64,000 nucleotides of DNA from the NCBI GenBank assembly GCA_040222235.1, contig JAVKDO010000143.1:62001-126000 (forward strand), read 5' to 3'. The notes under the pieces are model-generated. The model saw only the letters and a list, made by a program, of their open reading frames with translations, searched no databases and was not told where the DNA came from. Below are positions 43,066 to 51,367 of the stretch, one piece after another (positions within the stretch are counted from its first letter, which is position 1; each line of letters begins with the position of its first letter). Made by a program: the position numbers and the translations under genes. The stretch is from UBA6059 sp040222235 (GTDB lineage: Bacteria > Bacteroidota > Bacteroidia > Cytophagales > Cyclobacteriaceae).

Positions 43066-45216
43066 ATGACACCAAAAATGAAAATAGACAATAGCATACT
43101 TACATACGAAGTAGATAACGACGGTATCGCAGTGATTACTGTCGATATGAAGGATTACCCTACAAATGTCCTGAATGACAAGACCATCCCGGCGATACTT
43201 GACGCTGCGAGACTGGCAATCGCTGATGAGAAAGTCATCGGCGTGGTGATAGCTTCTGCAAAGAAAGACTTCATCGCTGGAGCGGACCTCAAGCATTTTA
43301 TTCGATTGACGGATCAGGAAGCTGTCTTCAAGCAAGTGGTGGAGATGAACAACGGCTTCATCGAGATGGAGACCAGCGGCAAGCCCTTTGTGGCGGCCAT
43401 CAATGGTAATACACTTGGAGGAGGATATGAGGTAGCACTAGGCTGTCATCACCGTATCGCCTGGAATAATGGAGGCTATAAGATTGGTCTACCGGAAGTC
43501 ACGCTTGGCCTTTTGCCGGGTGGTGGAGGTACACAGCGGCTACCGCGAATGATTGGTATAGAAAAGGCATTGCAGATTATTGTGCAAGGACAGCAACTGC
43601 GACCTGATGCTGCTTTGAAGCAAGGTATGGTCGAGCAGCTTGTAGATAAGCTTGAAGATCTGATTCCGACGGCTAAACGCTGGATAAAGGAGGTCGGCAC
43701 GAAGGAGCAGCCTTGGAATATCAAAGGATACAAAGTGCCCGGCGGAGAAGTGATGTCTCCGAAAATCGCACAGACATTCGGAGCAGGTACAGCCCTGACG
43801 AGAGGTAAGACCAAAGGCAACTATCCTTCGGCACAGTACGCGATGAGTTGTGTATATGAAGGTCTTCAGCTCCCAATGGAGCGCGCGATTGTCGTGGAGG
43901 CGCGTTATTTCGTGAAAGCCCTATTCAGCAAAGAGGCGCACAACATTATCCGTACAGGCTTCTTCAATATTGGCAAAGCCAACAAAGGGGGTGCTCGTCC
44001 GAAGGAAATCGAAAAATTCGAATTCAATAAGATTGGAATCTTGGGTGCAGGTATGATGGGTGCGGGCATTGCCTATGTCACCGCAAAGGCAGGTCTGGAC
44101 TGTGTACTAAAAGATGTTTCTCAAGAGTCTGCGGACAAGGGCAAAGAATATAGCACCGCCTTGATGGACAAAGCTATCGCGAAAGGATACGGAACTGCTG
44201 AGAAAAAGGACGCATTGCTTTCTAAGATCACGGCCACTGACAAAGTAGCGGATTTGGAAGGTTGTGACTTGATCATAGAAGCCGTTTTCGAAAGCCGAGA
44301 CCTAAAAGCCACGGTCATCAAGGAAACAGAAGCGGTAATGATGGAGAACGGCATTTTTGCCTCTAATACGTCCACACTTCCGATCACAGGTTTGGCGGAA
44401 GCTTCCAAGAAAGCAGAAAATTTCATTGGCCTGCATTTCTTCTCACCGGTAGATAAGATGCCTTTAGTAGAAATCATCATGGGTGAGAAGACCTCTGATT
44501 ATGCACTTGCAGCAGCTATCGACTATGTGATGAAAATCAAGAAGACACCTATTGTCGTCAATGACAGCCGTGGGTTCTTCACCTCTCGCGTGTTTAGCAC
44601 TTTCACAAATGAAGGTATGGGCTTGCTGCTGGAAGGCACACCACCTGCCTTGATTGAGAATGCCGCATTGGACGCAGGTATGCCTGTTGGGCCTTTGGCA
44701 GTGACCGATGAGGTGAATCTTGGATTGGTAATGAAGATACTCCGTCAAACGGAGATCGACCTGGATCGCAAGGATGATTCAGCAGCGGCCAAAGTAGCCC
44801 CTATGATGGTGGAGCAGTTTGATCGACCAGGCAAGCGCCAGGGTAAAGGGTTTTATGAGTATCCTGAAAAGGGTAAAAAGTATTTGTGGCCGGAATTGAG
44901 CAGCCACTTCCCCGAAAAGGACGACCACCCATCTTATGAGGAGATCAAGACGAGGTATCTCTCAATTATGGCTTTGGAAACCTACAGATGTCTTGAAGAA
45001 GGTGTGCTGACAAAAGGAGAGGATGGTGATGTGGGTTCAATTCTAGGATTCGGCTTCCCGATATACACCGGTGGTGCCATTAGCTACATTGATTATGTAG
45101 GCGTGCAGCAGTTCGTGGAGAACTGTGACGGCTTTGCTCAGAAGTATGGAGATCGCTTCAATGTACCTGATAGCCTTAGAGAAATGGCCCGCAAGAGTGA
45201 GCCGATGAATGCCTAA
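43066..45216 (+). CDS. Enoyl-CoA hydratase / 3-hydroxyacyl-CoA dehydrogenase (FadB/FadJ-like), second copy
   Basis: I start at ATG 43066; the longer frame opens with TTG inside the hairpin repeat, and ATG 43078 is also possible. The crotonase domain has TLGGGYEVALGC and LPEVTLGLLPGGGG with both catalytic Glu. The dehydrogenase domain has GILGAGMMGAGIAYV, SNTSTLPITGL and LHFFSPVDKMPLVEI. C-terminal HCDH repeats end near residue 700. It is a paralogue of the enzyme at 35832 with clear divergence, so the two may serve different chain lengths. The hairpin repeat separates it from the thiolase and may lower read-through expression. Confidence 0.94.
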   Translation: MTPKMKIDNSILTYEVDNDGIAVITVDMKDYPTNVLNDKTIPAILDAARLAIADEKVIGVVIASAKKDFIAGADLKHFIRLTDQEAVFKQVVEMNNGFIEMETSGKPFVAAINGNTLGGGYEVALGCHHRIAWNNGGYKIGLPEVTLGLLPGGGGTQRLPRMIGIEKALQIIVQGQQLRPDAALKQGMVEQLVDKLEDLIPTAKRWIKEVGTKEQPWNIKGYKVPGGEVMSPKIAQTFGAGTALTRGKTKGNYPSAQYAMSCVYEGLQLPMERAIVVEARYFVKALFSKEAHNIIRTGFFNIGKANKGGARPKEIEKFEFNKIGILGAGMMGAGIAYVTAKAGLDCVLKDVSQESADKGKEYSTALMDKAIAKGYGTAEKKDALLSKITATDKVADLEGCDLIIEAVFESRDLKATVIKETEAVMMENGIFASNTSTLPITGLAEASKKAENFIGLHFFSPVDKMPLVEIIMGEKTSDYALAAAIDYVMKIKKTPIVVNDSRGFFTSRVFSTFTNEGMGLLLEGTPPALIENAALDAGMPVGPLAVTDEVNLGLVMKILRQTEIDLDRKDDSAAAKVAPMMVEQFDRPGKRQGKGFYEYPEKGKKYLWPELSSHFPEKDDHPSYEEIKTRYLSIMALETYRCLEEGVLTKGEDGDVGSILGFGFPIYTGGAISYIDYVGVQQFVENCDGFAQKYGDRFNVPDSLREMARKSEPMNA

Positions 45217-45229
45217 ATAATTATTGGAG

Positions 45230-45427
45230 CTATTTCTCAAGGTTTTGAAGTCTGAGATTTAGCTCCTCTATTTTTGCGTGAATAATATCTAGTTCTGCGT
45301 CTTTGACTGCTTCCATTTCGTCGAAGGCTTGGTCAAGAGTATTAATTCGATCTCTTAAAAACTGCATTTTTGCTCCGGTAACTGCTCTTACTTGTTCTAC
45401 TTTCTTATTGAGTTCTTGAATAGTCAT
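45230..45427 (-). CDS. Small coiled-coil protein, unknown
   Basis: This is a 65-residue protein, almost all charged helix with heptad-like spacing: IQELNKKVEQV, FLRDRINTLDQAFDEM, IIHAKIEELNLRLQNLEK. It has no signal peptide or membrane segment. It is the only minus-strand gene inside the beta-oxidation cluster and lies divergent to another small coiled-coil gene; the shared gap (45428-45522) probably holds both promoters. The function is unknown. It could pair with its neighbour as a coiled coil. Confidence 0.6.
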   Translation of the reverse strand: MTIQELNKKVEQVRAVTGAKMQFLRDRINTLDQAFDEMEAVKDAELDIIHAKIEELNLRLQNLEK

Positions 45428-45522
45428 GCTAATAAAGTTAATTTATCTAAAGTTATACGGACTAATTAAGGTACAGTTAATCGCAGTTTTTAGTGTTAGA
45501 CTTGAATTCACAGAAGCGAACT

Positions 45523-45801
45523 ATGAACAAAGCAATATTACGCACAATGAAAAAAGATTTAATTGAGCTTCGAAAACAAACTCGGAGAATGGAACGAGGG
45601 CTTGCACTTGATAGAGCAAGTTTGGCAGACACCAAGAAATTGGCTCAACAAATCCAAGGATTCTCAAATTTAGACTTCTTAGAACACGATGGCAATAGTG
45701 AGTATGCTCGTCGAATAAATATCTTGGAAGAGGAGCTAGCTTCAGTTAGAGAAGCCAACGTTAGGCTTAAGAAACAGATAGAGAAATTGAAGAATGAGTA
45801 G
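45523..45801 (+). CDS. Small coiled-coil protein, unknown
   Basis: I start at ATG 45523; the longer frame begins with GTG at 45493 without support. The 92-residue product is basic at the front (AILRTMKKDLIELRKQTRRM) and ends in a clear coiled coil (INILEEELASVREANVRLKK). Its last 8 bases overlap the start of the SCP2-CoA-transferase, so they are translationally coupled. With the divergent 65-residue protein it forms a pair of small helical proteins in the fatty-acid cluster. Confidence 0.65.
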   Translation: MNKAILRTMKKDLIELRKQTRRMERGLALDRASLADTKKLAQQIQGFSNLDFLEHDGNSEYARRINILEEELASVREANVRLKKQIEKLKNE

Positions 45802-47269
45802 CACTCCTGAAAACTCCAACTCAATAATTCAATCCATTCCGGTACGCTTTCGCCCTCAGAAAGCGGAAGGATATCAAACCACGGTGCACTTCGACATTTC
45901 AGGAGATGAGGCCACTCAGTTTACGGTAGAGGTCACGAATGGTAAATGTGATTTGCTCCCAGGATTGCAAGGCGCTCCGGCCTGTGTAGTCAAAGCTAAG
46001 TCCAAGCACTACATAGCACTAGAGTCTGGAGAAATGAATCCACAGCTCGCCATTCTCACGGGCAAGGTTAAGGTGAGTAACATCAACGAGATGCTTCGGT
46101 TCTCAAAATGCTTCATTCCTTATCACAAGTACAATAAGAAGCCAGATACCACAGCAAAGAAAGATCGTAAACCCTCCTCTGGCCCATTATTGGGATACCG
46201 CATCCTAGACTTGAGTCGCTTGCTTCCTGGACCATGGGCTACCGCAATGCTAGCCGATATGGGAGCTGAAGTCATCAAGATTGAAGATCCAGAGTCTTCT
46301 GACTATGTGCGCGATTATCCGCCCATCATTGATGGTAAGTCGGCTAACTACATGGCCTGGAATCGCAGCAAGAGAAGTACTGCCATCAGCCTAAGGACAG
46401 AGGAGGGCAATCAGCAATTCATGAAGCTGGTAGAGACTGCTGACGTGGTAGTCGAGCAATTTAGACCTGGAGTCATCGACAAGTGGGGACTAGGCTATGC
46501 GGAGGCAAAGAAAGTCAACCCAAAGATCATCTACGTCTCCTTGACAGGCTTTGGTCAGACAGGCCCCATGGCGCAGACTGCAGGACATGACCTCAACTAC
46601 CTCGCGCTATCTGGCGTATTAAGTCTCAATAAAGACGGGCAAGGCAAACCAGTGATACCAGGTACACAATTGGCAGATATCGCTTCTGGAACTTATCAAA
46701 CTATCCAAGCTGTAATGGCTGCCTTGCTCAGCCGTCATCAGACAGGTGAAGGCCAGCAGGTGGATGTATCAATGACTGATGGTCTATTGCCTTTTGCCAC
46801 TATAGCTTTCAACACCCTCTGGTCAGGTCAAAAGCCAGAAAACCAAGAGATGGTATTGAGTGGAGGTCTTCCCAACTATAATGTTTACCGAACAGCAGAT
46901 GACAAATGGGTGGCGCTTGGAGCTTTGGAACCAAAGTTTTGGTCAATCTTCTGCGACATGGTCAATCGACCGGAGTGGAAAGAAAAAGCCCTTCCTAATC
47001 ACCCTGATGCCGACCAGACAAAGAAAGAAGTAGTGGAGCTCTTCCAAAGCAAAACAAGAGCAGCGTGGGAGGAACTCGGGTCTAAGCATGATATCTGTCT
47101 TACCCCTGTCCTCGAATTGGATGAGGTCGAGCAGCATCCTCATTTCCTATCTCGAGAGATGTTTGATCACTCCTCCTCCATTCCTTTGATCAACCAACCG
47201 ATCAAATTCACTGGTACTCCTTCCCAAATCCAATGGCAAGCTCCGGAGTTGGGTGAAGATGAAGTCTGA
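45794..47269 (+). CDS. SCP2 domain fused to CaiB/BaiF-type CoA-transferase
   Basis: Residues about 8-112 are an SCP2 domain (IPVRFRPQKAEGY, KVKVSNINEMLRFSK), a close relative of the one on the dehydrogenase at 39808. Residues 130-491 are a family III CoA-transferase: LLGYRILDLSRLLPGPWAT, YMAWNRSKRSTAI, and the catalytic Asp329 in VDVSMTDGLLPFA. Family members move CoA between acids, or act as alpha-methylacyl-CoA racemases; YVSLTGFGQTGPMAQ and GHDLNYLALSG favour the racemase-like group that feeds branched chains into beta-oxidation. N-terminal SCP2 with this enzyme is an unusual order. Confidence 0.9.
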   Translation: MSSTPENSNSIIQSIPVRFRPQKAEGYQTTVHFDISGDEATQFTVEVTNGKCDLLPGLQGAPACVVKAKSKHYIALESGEMNPQLAILTGKVKVSNINEMLRFSKCFIPYHKYNKKPDTTAKKDRKPSSGPLLGYRILDLSRLLPGPWATAMLADMGAEVIKIEDPESSDYVRDYPPIIDGKSANYMAWNRSKRSTAISLRTEEGNQQFMKLVETADVVVEQFRPGVIDKWGLGYAEAKKVNPKIIYVSLTGFGQTGPMAQTAGHDLNYLALSGVLSLNKDGQGKPVIPGTQLADIASGTYQTIQAVMAALLSRHQTGEGQQVDVSMTDGLLPFATIAFNTLWSGQKPENQEMVLSGGLPNYNVYRTADDKWVALGALEPKFWSIFCDMVNRPEWKEKALPNHPDADQTKKEVVELFQSKTRAAWEELGSKHDICLTPVLELDEVEQHPHFLSREMFDHSSSIPLINQPIKFTGTPSQIQWQAPELGEDEV

Positions 47270-47300
47270 TATAGCAGCCCATTAAAATGAGGCCATTAAT

Positions 47301-47329
47301 CTCCTCCTCGGAGGAGTTAGAGTTGGGTC
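47301..47329 (+). repeat. Degenerate copy of the hairpin repeat
   Basis: CTCCTC-CTCG-GAGGAG (47301-47316) is followed by TTAGAGTTGGGTC. The second inner hairpin at 43026 has the same build: a 6-bp stem, 4-base loop, then TTGGAGGGGTGTC. The outer arm of the junction is lost here. It lies 32 bases after the CoA-transferase stop and may act as a weak terminator. Confidence 0.5.
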
Positions 47330-47454
47330 ACATCCTTAATTCATTTTGAATGGTGTTGATCGTGTTCATTAATTTCTACACGAAAAGATTTTCCCTACCT
47401 TGTAACCATTTCATTTTTTGGGTGTAACCCATCCGAACACGATCACTAATCGAC

Positions 47455-47991
47455 TTGCAACACACTGATGAATGGCTGATGTCAGAAGTCCAAAAAGGAC
47501 ACCTGGATCACCTCGAGGAATTATTTGAACGCTACCAGAAGAAGCTTTTCAACTTCTTTATGCGGCTAACCTACGATCAGGCGGCAAGTGAGGATTTGAT
47601 CCAAAACGTATTCGTGAGGATTATGAAATATCGAAGCTCATACAACCCTGATTTGAAATTCAAGACCTGGATTTACCAGCTGTCGCGAAATCAATTTCAT
47701 GACTACTACCGCAAGGAAGTGGAGAAGCGGGATGACTTCTCTGATGTAGCGGCCATGCCAGATCATGACCTGCAGACCGACGATGGGTTTGACCAGGATC
47801 AGCGTGATCAACTAGAAGTGGCGATGCAAAAGCTATCAGTCGAGAAGCGTGAGCTGCTGGTCATGAGCAAAATGCAGGGTATGCATTATGAAGACATAGC
47901 GGAGATCAAGGAGATCACCATCGCCAATGTCAAAGTACAGGTGCATCGAGCACTGAAGGAATTAAGAACATTCTATTTTCAAATGAATTGA
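47455..47991 (+). CDS. RNA polymerase ECF sigma factor
   Basis: This is a 178-residue sigma-70 family protein with regions 2 and 4 only. Region 2: DEWLMSEVQKGHLDHLEELF, DQAASEDLIQNVFVRIMKY and FKTWIYQLSRNQFHDYYRK. Region 4: KLSVEKRELLVMSKMQGMHYEDI and ITIANVKVQVHRALKELR. The start is TTG at 47455, which keeps the conserved DEWLM; ATG 47479 would cut it. It directs transcription under control of the anti-sigma gene that starts 2 bases after its stop. TGTAAC occurs twice upstream (47401, 47424 area), as in many ECF -35 sites. Confidence 0.92.
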   Translation: MQHTDEWLMSEVQKGHLDHLEELFERYQKKLFNFFMRLTYDQAASEDLIQNVFVRIMKYRSSYNPDLKFKTWIYQLSRNQFHDYYRKEVEKRDDFSDVAAMPDHDLQTDDGFDQDQRDQLEVAMQKLSVEKRELLVMSKMQGMHYEDIAEIKEITIANVKVQVHRALKELRTFYFQMN

Positions 47992-47992
47992 T

Positions 47993-48763
47993 ATGGAGAA
48001 GGTAAGAATAGAAGAGCTGATCCCAGACTATCTGGAGGGCAGCTTATCAGAAAATGATCGACAAGAGTTCGAAAAGGCATTGCCTCTATATCCTGACTTA
48101 CAGGAGGAGGTTGACCAGCTCATGTCCGTGTCAGAAGGCCTGACGAGCACGCCGGATCTAGCGCCGAGCCACGCCTCAAAGATGAGGTTTCGACAGGCAT
48201 TGATGGAAGAAAAGATGGCAATGCCAAAGGATACTCGCACAACTAACCCATGGGCTTATCAAATAGCCGCGGGGTTTGCGCTACTCGTTTGTGGTATTGC
48301 GATAGGACTGCTTATTAACAGACCAGCTGACAACTCCACCCAGTTGCTGGCTATGCAGCAGGAGTTGAGTGAAACAAAGAGTCTAGTACTTCAATCGGCG
48401 CTTAAAAACCACTCAGCAAGTGATAGAATTAGGGCGGTAAGTCTGACTGGAAACATCTCCCAGCCCAATGCTGAGCTGATCGGTACACTGGTAAAAACGC
48501 TCAATACGGACGAAAGTCCGAATGTAAGGTTGGCGGCTGCCGAAGCATTAGCACAGTATGGTGACAATGACTTGGTGCGGGCGTCACTAGTTAGGTCGTT
48601 GAGCTATCAGGAAGACCCGATCATCCAGGTCACATTGATCCAAATGATGGTAAGACTAGATGAGAAGAGCGCACTGAAGCAGCTCAAAGCCTTATCCAAT
48701 GATGAAGACATACAAGCTGTGGTGAGGCAAAGTGCTCAGACGGCAATACAAATATTGATTTAA
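47993..48763 (+). CDS. Membrane anti-sigma factor with HEAT-repeat periplasmic domain
   Basis: This is a 256-residue protein. The N-terminal 65 residues (LIPDYLEGSLSENDRQEFEK) form a cytoplasmic anti-sigma domain of the type paired with ECF factors. One membrane helix (about 84-104, AGFALLVCGIAIGLLI) follows. The periplasmic part (about 130-256) has HEAT-like repeats: PNVRLAAAEALAQYGD and SAQTAIQIL. A HEAT sensor on an anti-sigma factor suggests protein-protein sensing in the envelope. It is likely part of a four-gene operon with the sigma factor and two DUF4097 proteins. Confidence 0.85.
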   Translation: MEKVRIEELIPDYLEGSLSENDRQEFEKALPLYPDLQEEVDQLMSVSEGLTSTPDLAPSHASKMRFRQALMEEKMAMPKDTRTTNPWAYQIAAGFALLVCGIAIGLLINRPADNSTQLLAMQQELSETKSLVLQSALKNHSASDRIRAVSLTGNISQPNAELIGTLVKTLNTDESPNVRLAAAEALAQYGDNDLVRASLVRSLSYQEDPIIQVTLIQMMVRLDEKSALKQLKALSNDEDIQAVVRQSAQTAIQILI

Positions 48764-48783
48764 CAACACTCAAAATAACAACA

Positions 48784-49569
48784 ATGAAAAAGCTAACACT
48801 ATTACTGACCACATTGGCGATAGCCAACGGACTGGTTGCTCAACAAACATCGACCTGGAAAGCAGCACTCGATGGTGCCTCAGAAATGACAATGGAGATT
48901 ACAGGCGTTGGTGATGACATCATCGTCAAGGGCTATGATGGGACAGAGATCATGGTAGAGACCAGCGGTTATAAAGGAATACCAGTGAAGGCCAAAGGGC
49001 TCAAACCAATTTCTGCCACAGGGGAGGACAACACCGACCTTGGACTGTACTTCACCAAGTCAGGCGATAAGTTTATCCTCACGGGAGCCTCCAGAGTGGC
49101 CAATGATGCTGACTATACGATCACCATTCCCAATAGGATGAAGCTAAAAGTGGAGTCCATGAGATGGTCAGGCGGAGATGTCAAGATTGAGGGCATGTCA
49201 GGTGAGGTGGAGGCACGCTCCAACGTCGGTGATATCGAGCTGACTAACGTGAATGGCCCTTTGGTCATCTGGACGCTTAGCTCTGATATCACGGTGAGCT
49301 ACGGTGAGCTCAGTCAGACAGGCCCGCATTCCATCTCATCGACCAGTGGTGATATCGATGTGACCCTACCGGAAAATGCTAAGGGCACATTTGACATGAA
49401 GAGCATCAGTGGGGAGATCTACTCAGACCTTGATATGCAGTTTCCTAAGAAAGATGAGCTACGACATGTTGGTGGACATTTACGCGCTAATGCCACCCTC
49501 AATGGTGGAGGCGTAGACTTCAATATCAATAGTATCAGTGGAGATGTATTTATGAGGAAAGCAAGATGA
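48784..49569 (+). CDS. DUF4097 family secreted beta-strand protein
   Basis: This is a 261-residue protein with a signal peptide ending GLVAQQ. The mature part is made of repeated short strands of the form GDVKIEGMSGEVEAR, SNVGDIELTNVNG and SSTSGDIDVTLPE, typical of DUF4097, which is predicted to form a right-handed beta helix or beta-roll. It lies behind the ECF sigma/anti-sigma pair and is likely a target of that regulon. Its end overlaps the next gene by 4 bases (ATGA). Confidence 0.88.
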   Translation: MKKLTLLLTTLAIANGLVAQQTSTWKAALDGASEMTMEITGVGDDIIVKGYDGTEIMVETSGYKGIPVKAKGLKPISATGEDNTDLGLYFTKSGDKFILTGASRVANDADYTITIPNRMKLKVESMRWSGGDVKIEGMSGEVEARSNVGDIELTNVNGPLVIWTLSSDITVSYGELSQTGPHSISSTSGDIDVTLPENAKGTFDMKSISGEIYSDLDMQFPKKDELRHVGGHLRANATLNGGGVDFNINSISGDVFMRKAR

Positions 49570-50261
49570 AAAAGCTACTGATACTTCCGATTTTGTTTTG
49601 TGGCCTAGGCCTTTCAGCGCAGCAAACGGCTTTTGTCGAAACCAACCCCAATCCAGCAAAGATCATTAAAGAAACGATCGCGCTGGAGGGTAGCACAGCG
49701 ATAACACTTGAGTTTCCTTACGCTACGGATATCCGACTGACCAACGCCCCCGGCAGTGAGATCGAAGTATATGTTAATGCTTCAATCAATAATGGGGAGA
49801 ACAATGAAGCTTACGAGCTACTAATCGAAAAGGAAGGAGACCAAATACTGCTAGGTACGGATCGAGCGCGCTTGGACAGTTTCTTTAAGAAGAATTCCGG
49901 TAGGCAGAACAACTGCTACAGCACGGATATCATGGTCGAAGTGTCGATCCCCAGCGGAATGTTGGTCTTTGTGGAGTCCATATCAGGCAGTGTGACAGGT
50001 GAGCTGAGGGATAAGCCTTACACGATCAAGACCATCTCTGGCGATATAGGCCTTAGTGTACCAAGTGGTATAGGGGCGGAAGTCATTGCCAGTACTATCT
50101 CTGGTGCTATGTATGCGGATATTACCCTTGACTTCCTGGACGGGAAAGAAGGCTTGAATCAGATAGTGGGAGAGAAAATCCACGCCAATATCAACAAAGG
50201 CGGAGAGCTTCATAGGCTCGAAACTATTAGTGGAGACGTACTATTGAGGTCACGAAAATGA
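49566..50261 (+). CDS. DUF4097 family secreted protein, second copy
   Basis: This is a 231-residue protein with a signal peptide ending GLSAQQ. The body repeats the DUF4097 strand pattern: VSIPSGMLVFVESISGSVTG, TIKTISGDIGLSVPSG and LETISGDVLLRSRK. It starts inside the preceding DUF4097 gene (ATGA overlap). Two unlike copies in one operon suggest a heteromeric envelope fibre or sensor pair. Confidence 0.86.
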   Translation: MKKLLILPILFCGLGLSAQQTAFVETNPNPAKIIKETIALEGSTAITLEFPYATDIRLTNAPGSEIEVYVNASINNGENNEAYELLIEKEGDQILLGTDRARLDSFFKKNSGRQNNCYSTDIMVEVSIPSGMLVFVESISGSVTGELRDKPYTIKTISGDIGLSVPSGIGAEVIASTISGAMYADITLDFLDGKEGLNQIVGEKIHANINKGGELHRLETISGDVLLRSRK

Positions 50262-50354
50262 GTCCTTGCTTTCGATCAGGCATTCCGATAGGCTGTCGAC
50301 ATTACTTTTTTTAACGGCTATTTAGTAAATTCACTAGTAGCAAAGCAACAGACA

Positions 50355-50906
50355 ATGGCTGAAGTACTAAAGAGATTGGTGAGCAGGGATGAGTATTTCC
50401 GCATGGCGGAAGTAGGCATGCTCGCTCCGAGTGATCGTGTTGAGTTGCTTAATGGTGAAATCTATGAAATGAGTCCGGTAGGAAGTAGACATAGTAGTGT
50501 GGTGAAAAAGTTGGCTAAAATACTCCACAACATGCACTCAGATAGCATTTTGGTAGGGGTACAAGATCCTGTGAATTTCAATGAATACAACCAGCCCGAA
50601 CCCGATATCTCCGTGCTCAAGTATCGTTCAGACTTTTATGCCGACCAGCACCCTCAGCCAGCAGATACGCTGTTGTTGATAGAAGTAGCAGACTCATCGA
50701 TCACTTTCGATAGAGATACCAAGTTGCCACTTTATGCCGAGCATGATATTCCTGAGTATTGGATTGTTGATCTAAAGCTAGACACAATAATGATTTTTCA
50801 GGAGCCGTCTGGTGTTGACTATGCTCAACGACAGGTATATACAGCCGGCGACCAAGTGCCCATGTTTGGGGAGCTCATAAAGGTCAGTACCATTCTGAAC
50901 TTATAA
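50355..50906 (+). CDS. Uma2 family (DUF820) nuclease-like protein
   Basis: This is a 183-residue protein with the Uma2 signature: LLNGEIYEMSPVGSRHS, then QPEPDISVLK, then LLLIEVADSSITFDRDTKLPLYAE, then PEYWIVDL. The motif has the E-D-E-K layout of a PD-(D/E)XK nuclease (Asp in PEPDIS, Glu-Val in LIEVAD and Lys in TKLPLY). Uma2 proteins are numerous in Cyanobacteria and some Bacteroidota, with unknown function. The gene stands alone between the DUF4097 operon and a convergent YbjQ gene. Confidence 0.9.
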   Translation: MAEVLKRLVSRDEYFRMAEVGMLAPSDRVELLNGEIYEMSPVGSRHSSVVKKLAKILHNMHSDSILVGVQDPVNFNEYNQPEPDISVLKYRSDFYADQHPQPADTLLLIEVADSSITFDRDTKLPLYAEHDIPEYWIVDLKLDTIMIFQEPSGVDYAQRQVYTAGDQVPMFGELIKVSTILNL

Positions 50907-50913
50907 TTTAGCG

Positions 50914-51234
50914 TTAATCTACAACCACAGCAGTACCACTCGCGCTTACCATCAGCATGCTGCCCCCCTGGCCGAGCGTTTCATAGTCCAGGTCTACCGC
51001 CAATACGGCATTGGCGCCCATGCGTTGAGCATTTTCCTGTAGTTCAGCTAGTGCAATGTCCTTGGCTTCTCTCAACCCCTTTTCATAGCTACTTGAGCGG
51101 CCTCCTACAATATCCCTGATGCTTGCAAAAAAGTCTTTGACGAAGTTGGCGCCTATGATCGCCTCACCGGTCACGATTCCGATGTAGCGCGTTACTTTCT
51201 TTCCTTCGATTGTGTTTGTTGTCGTTACTATCAT
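50914..51234 (-). CDS. YbjQ/UPF0145 family protein
   Basis: I start at ATG 51234 (MIVTTTNTIEGKKV); a longer frame from TTG at 51279 adds unsupported residues. The 106-residue product has the YbjQ pattern: VTGEAIIGANFVKDFFA, REAKDIALAELQENAQRMGANAVLAVD and MLMVSASGTAVVV. The family is a small pentameric fold, sometimes called heavy-metal binding; function is unclear. It is convergent with the Uma2 gene, 7 bases apart. Confidence 0.92.
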   Translation of the reverse strand: MIVTTTNTIEGKKVTRYIGIVTGEAIIGANFVKDFFASIRDIVGGRSSSYEKGLREAKDIALAELQENAQRMGANAVLAVDLDYETLGQGGSMLMVSASGTAVVVD

Positions 51235-51367
51235 ATTGGTTTCTGTTCTGATTTGATGAACGTAATTTATTGCATCCAAGATGCTTTTTGGCAGGTCTAA
51301 AGTAGCATTGGAATGAAATTCCCTGCAGAGTGTAACACAAAACCGTTACACTAATCAAACACAGGTG

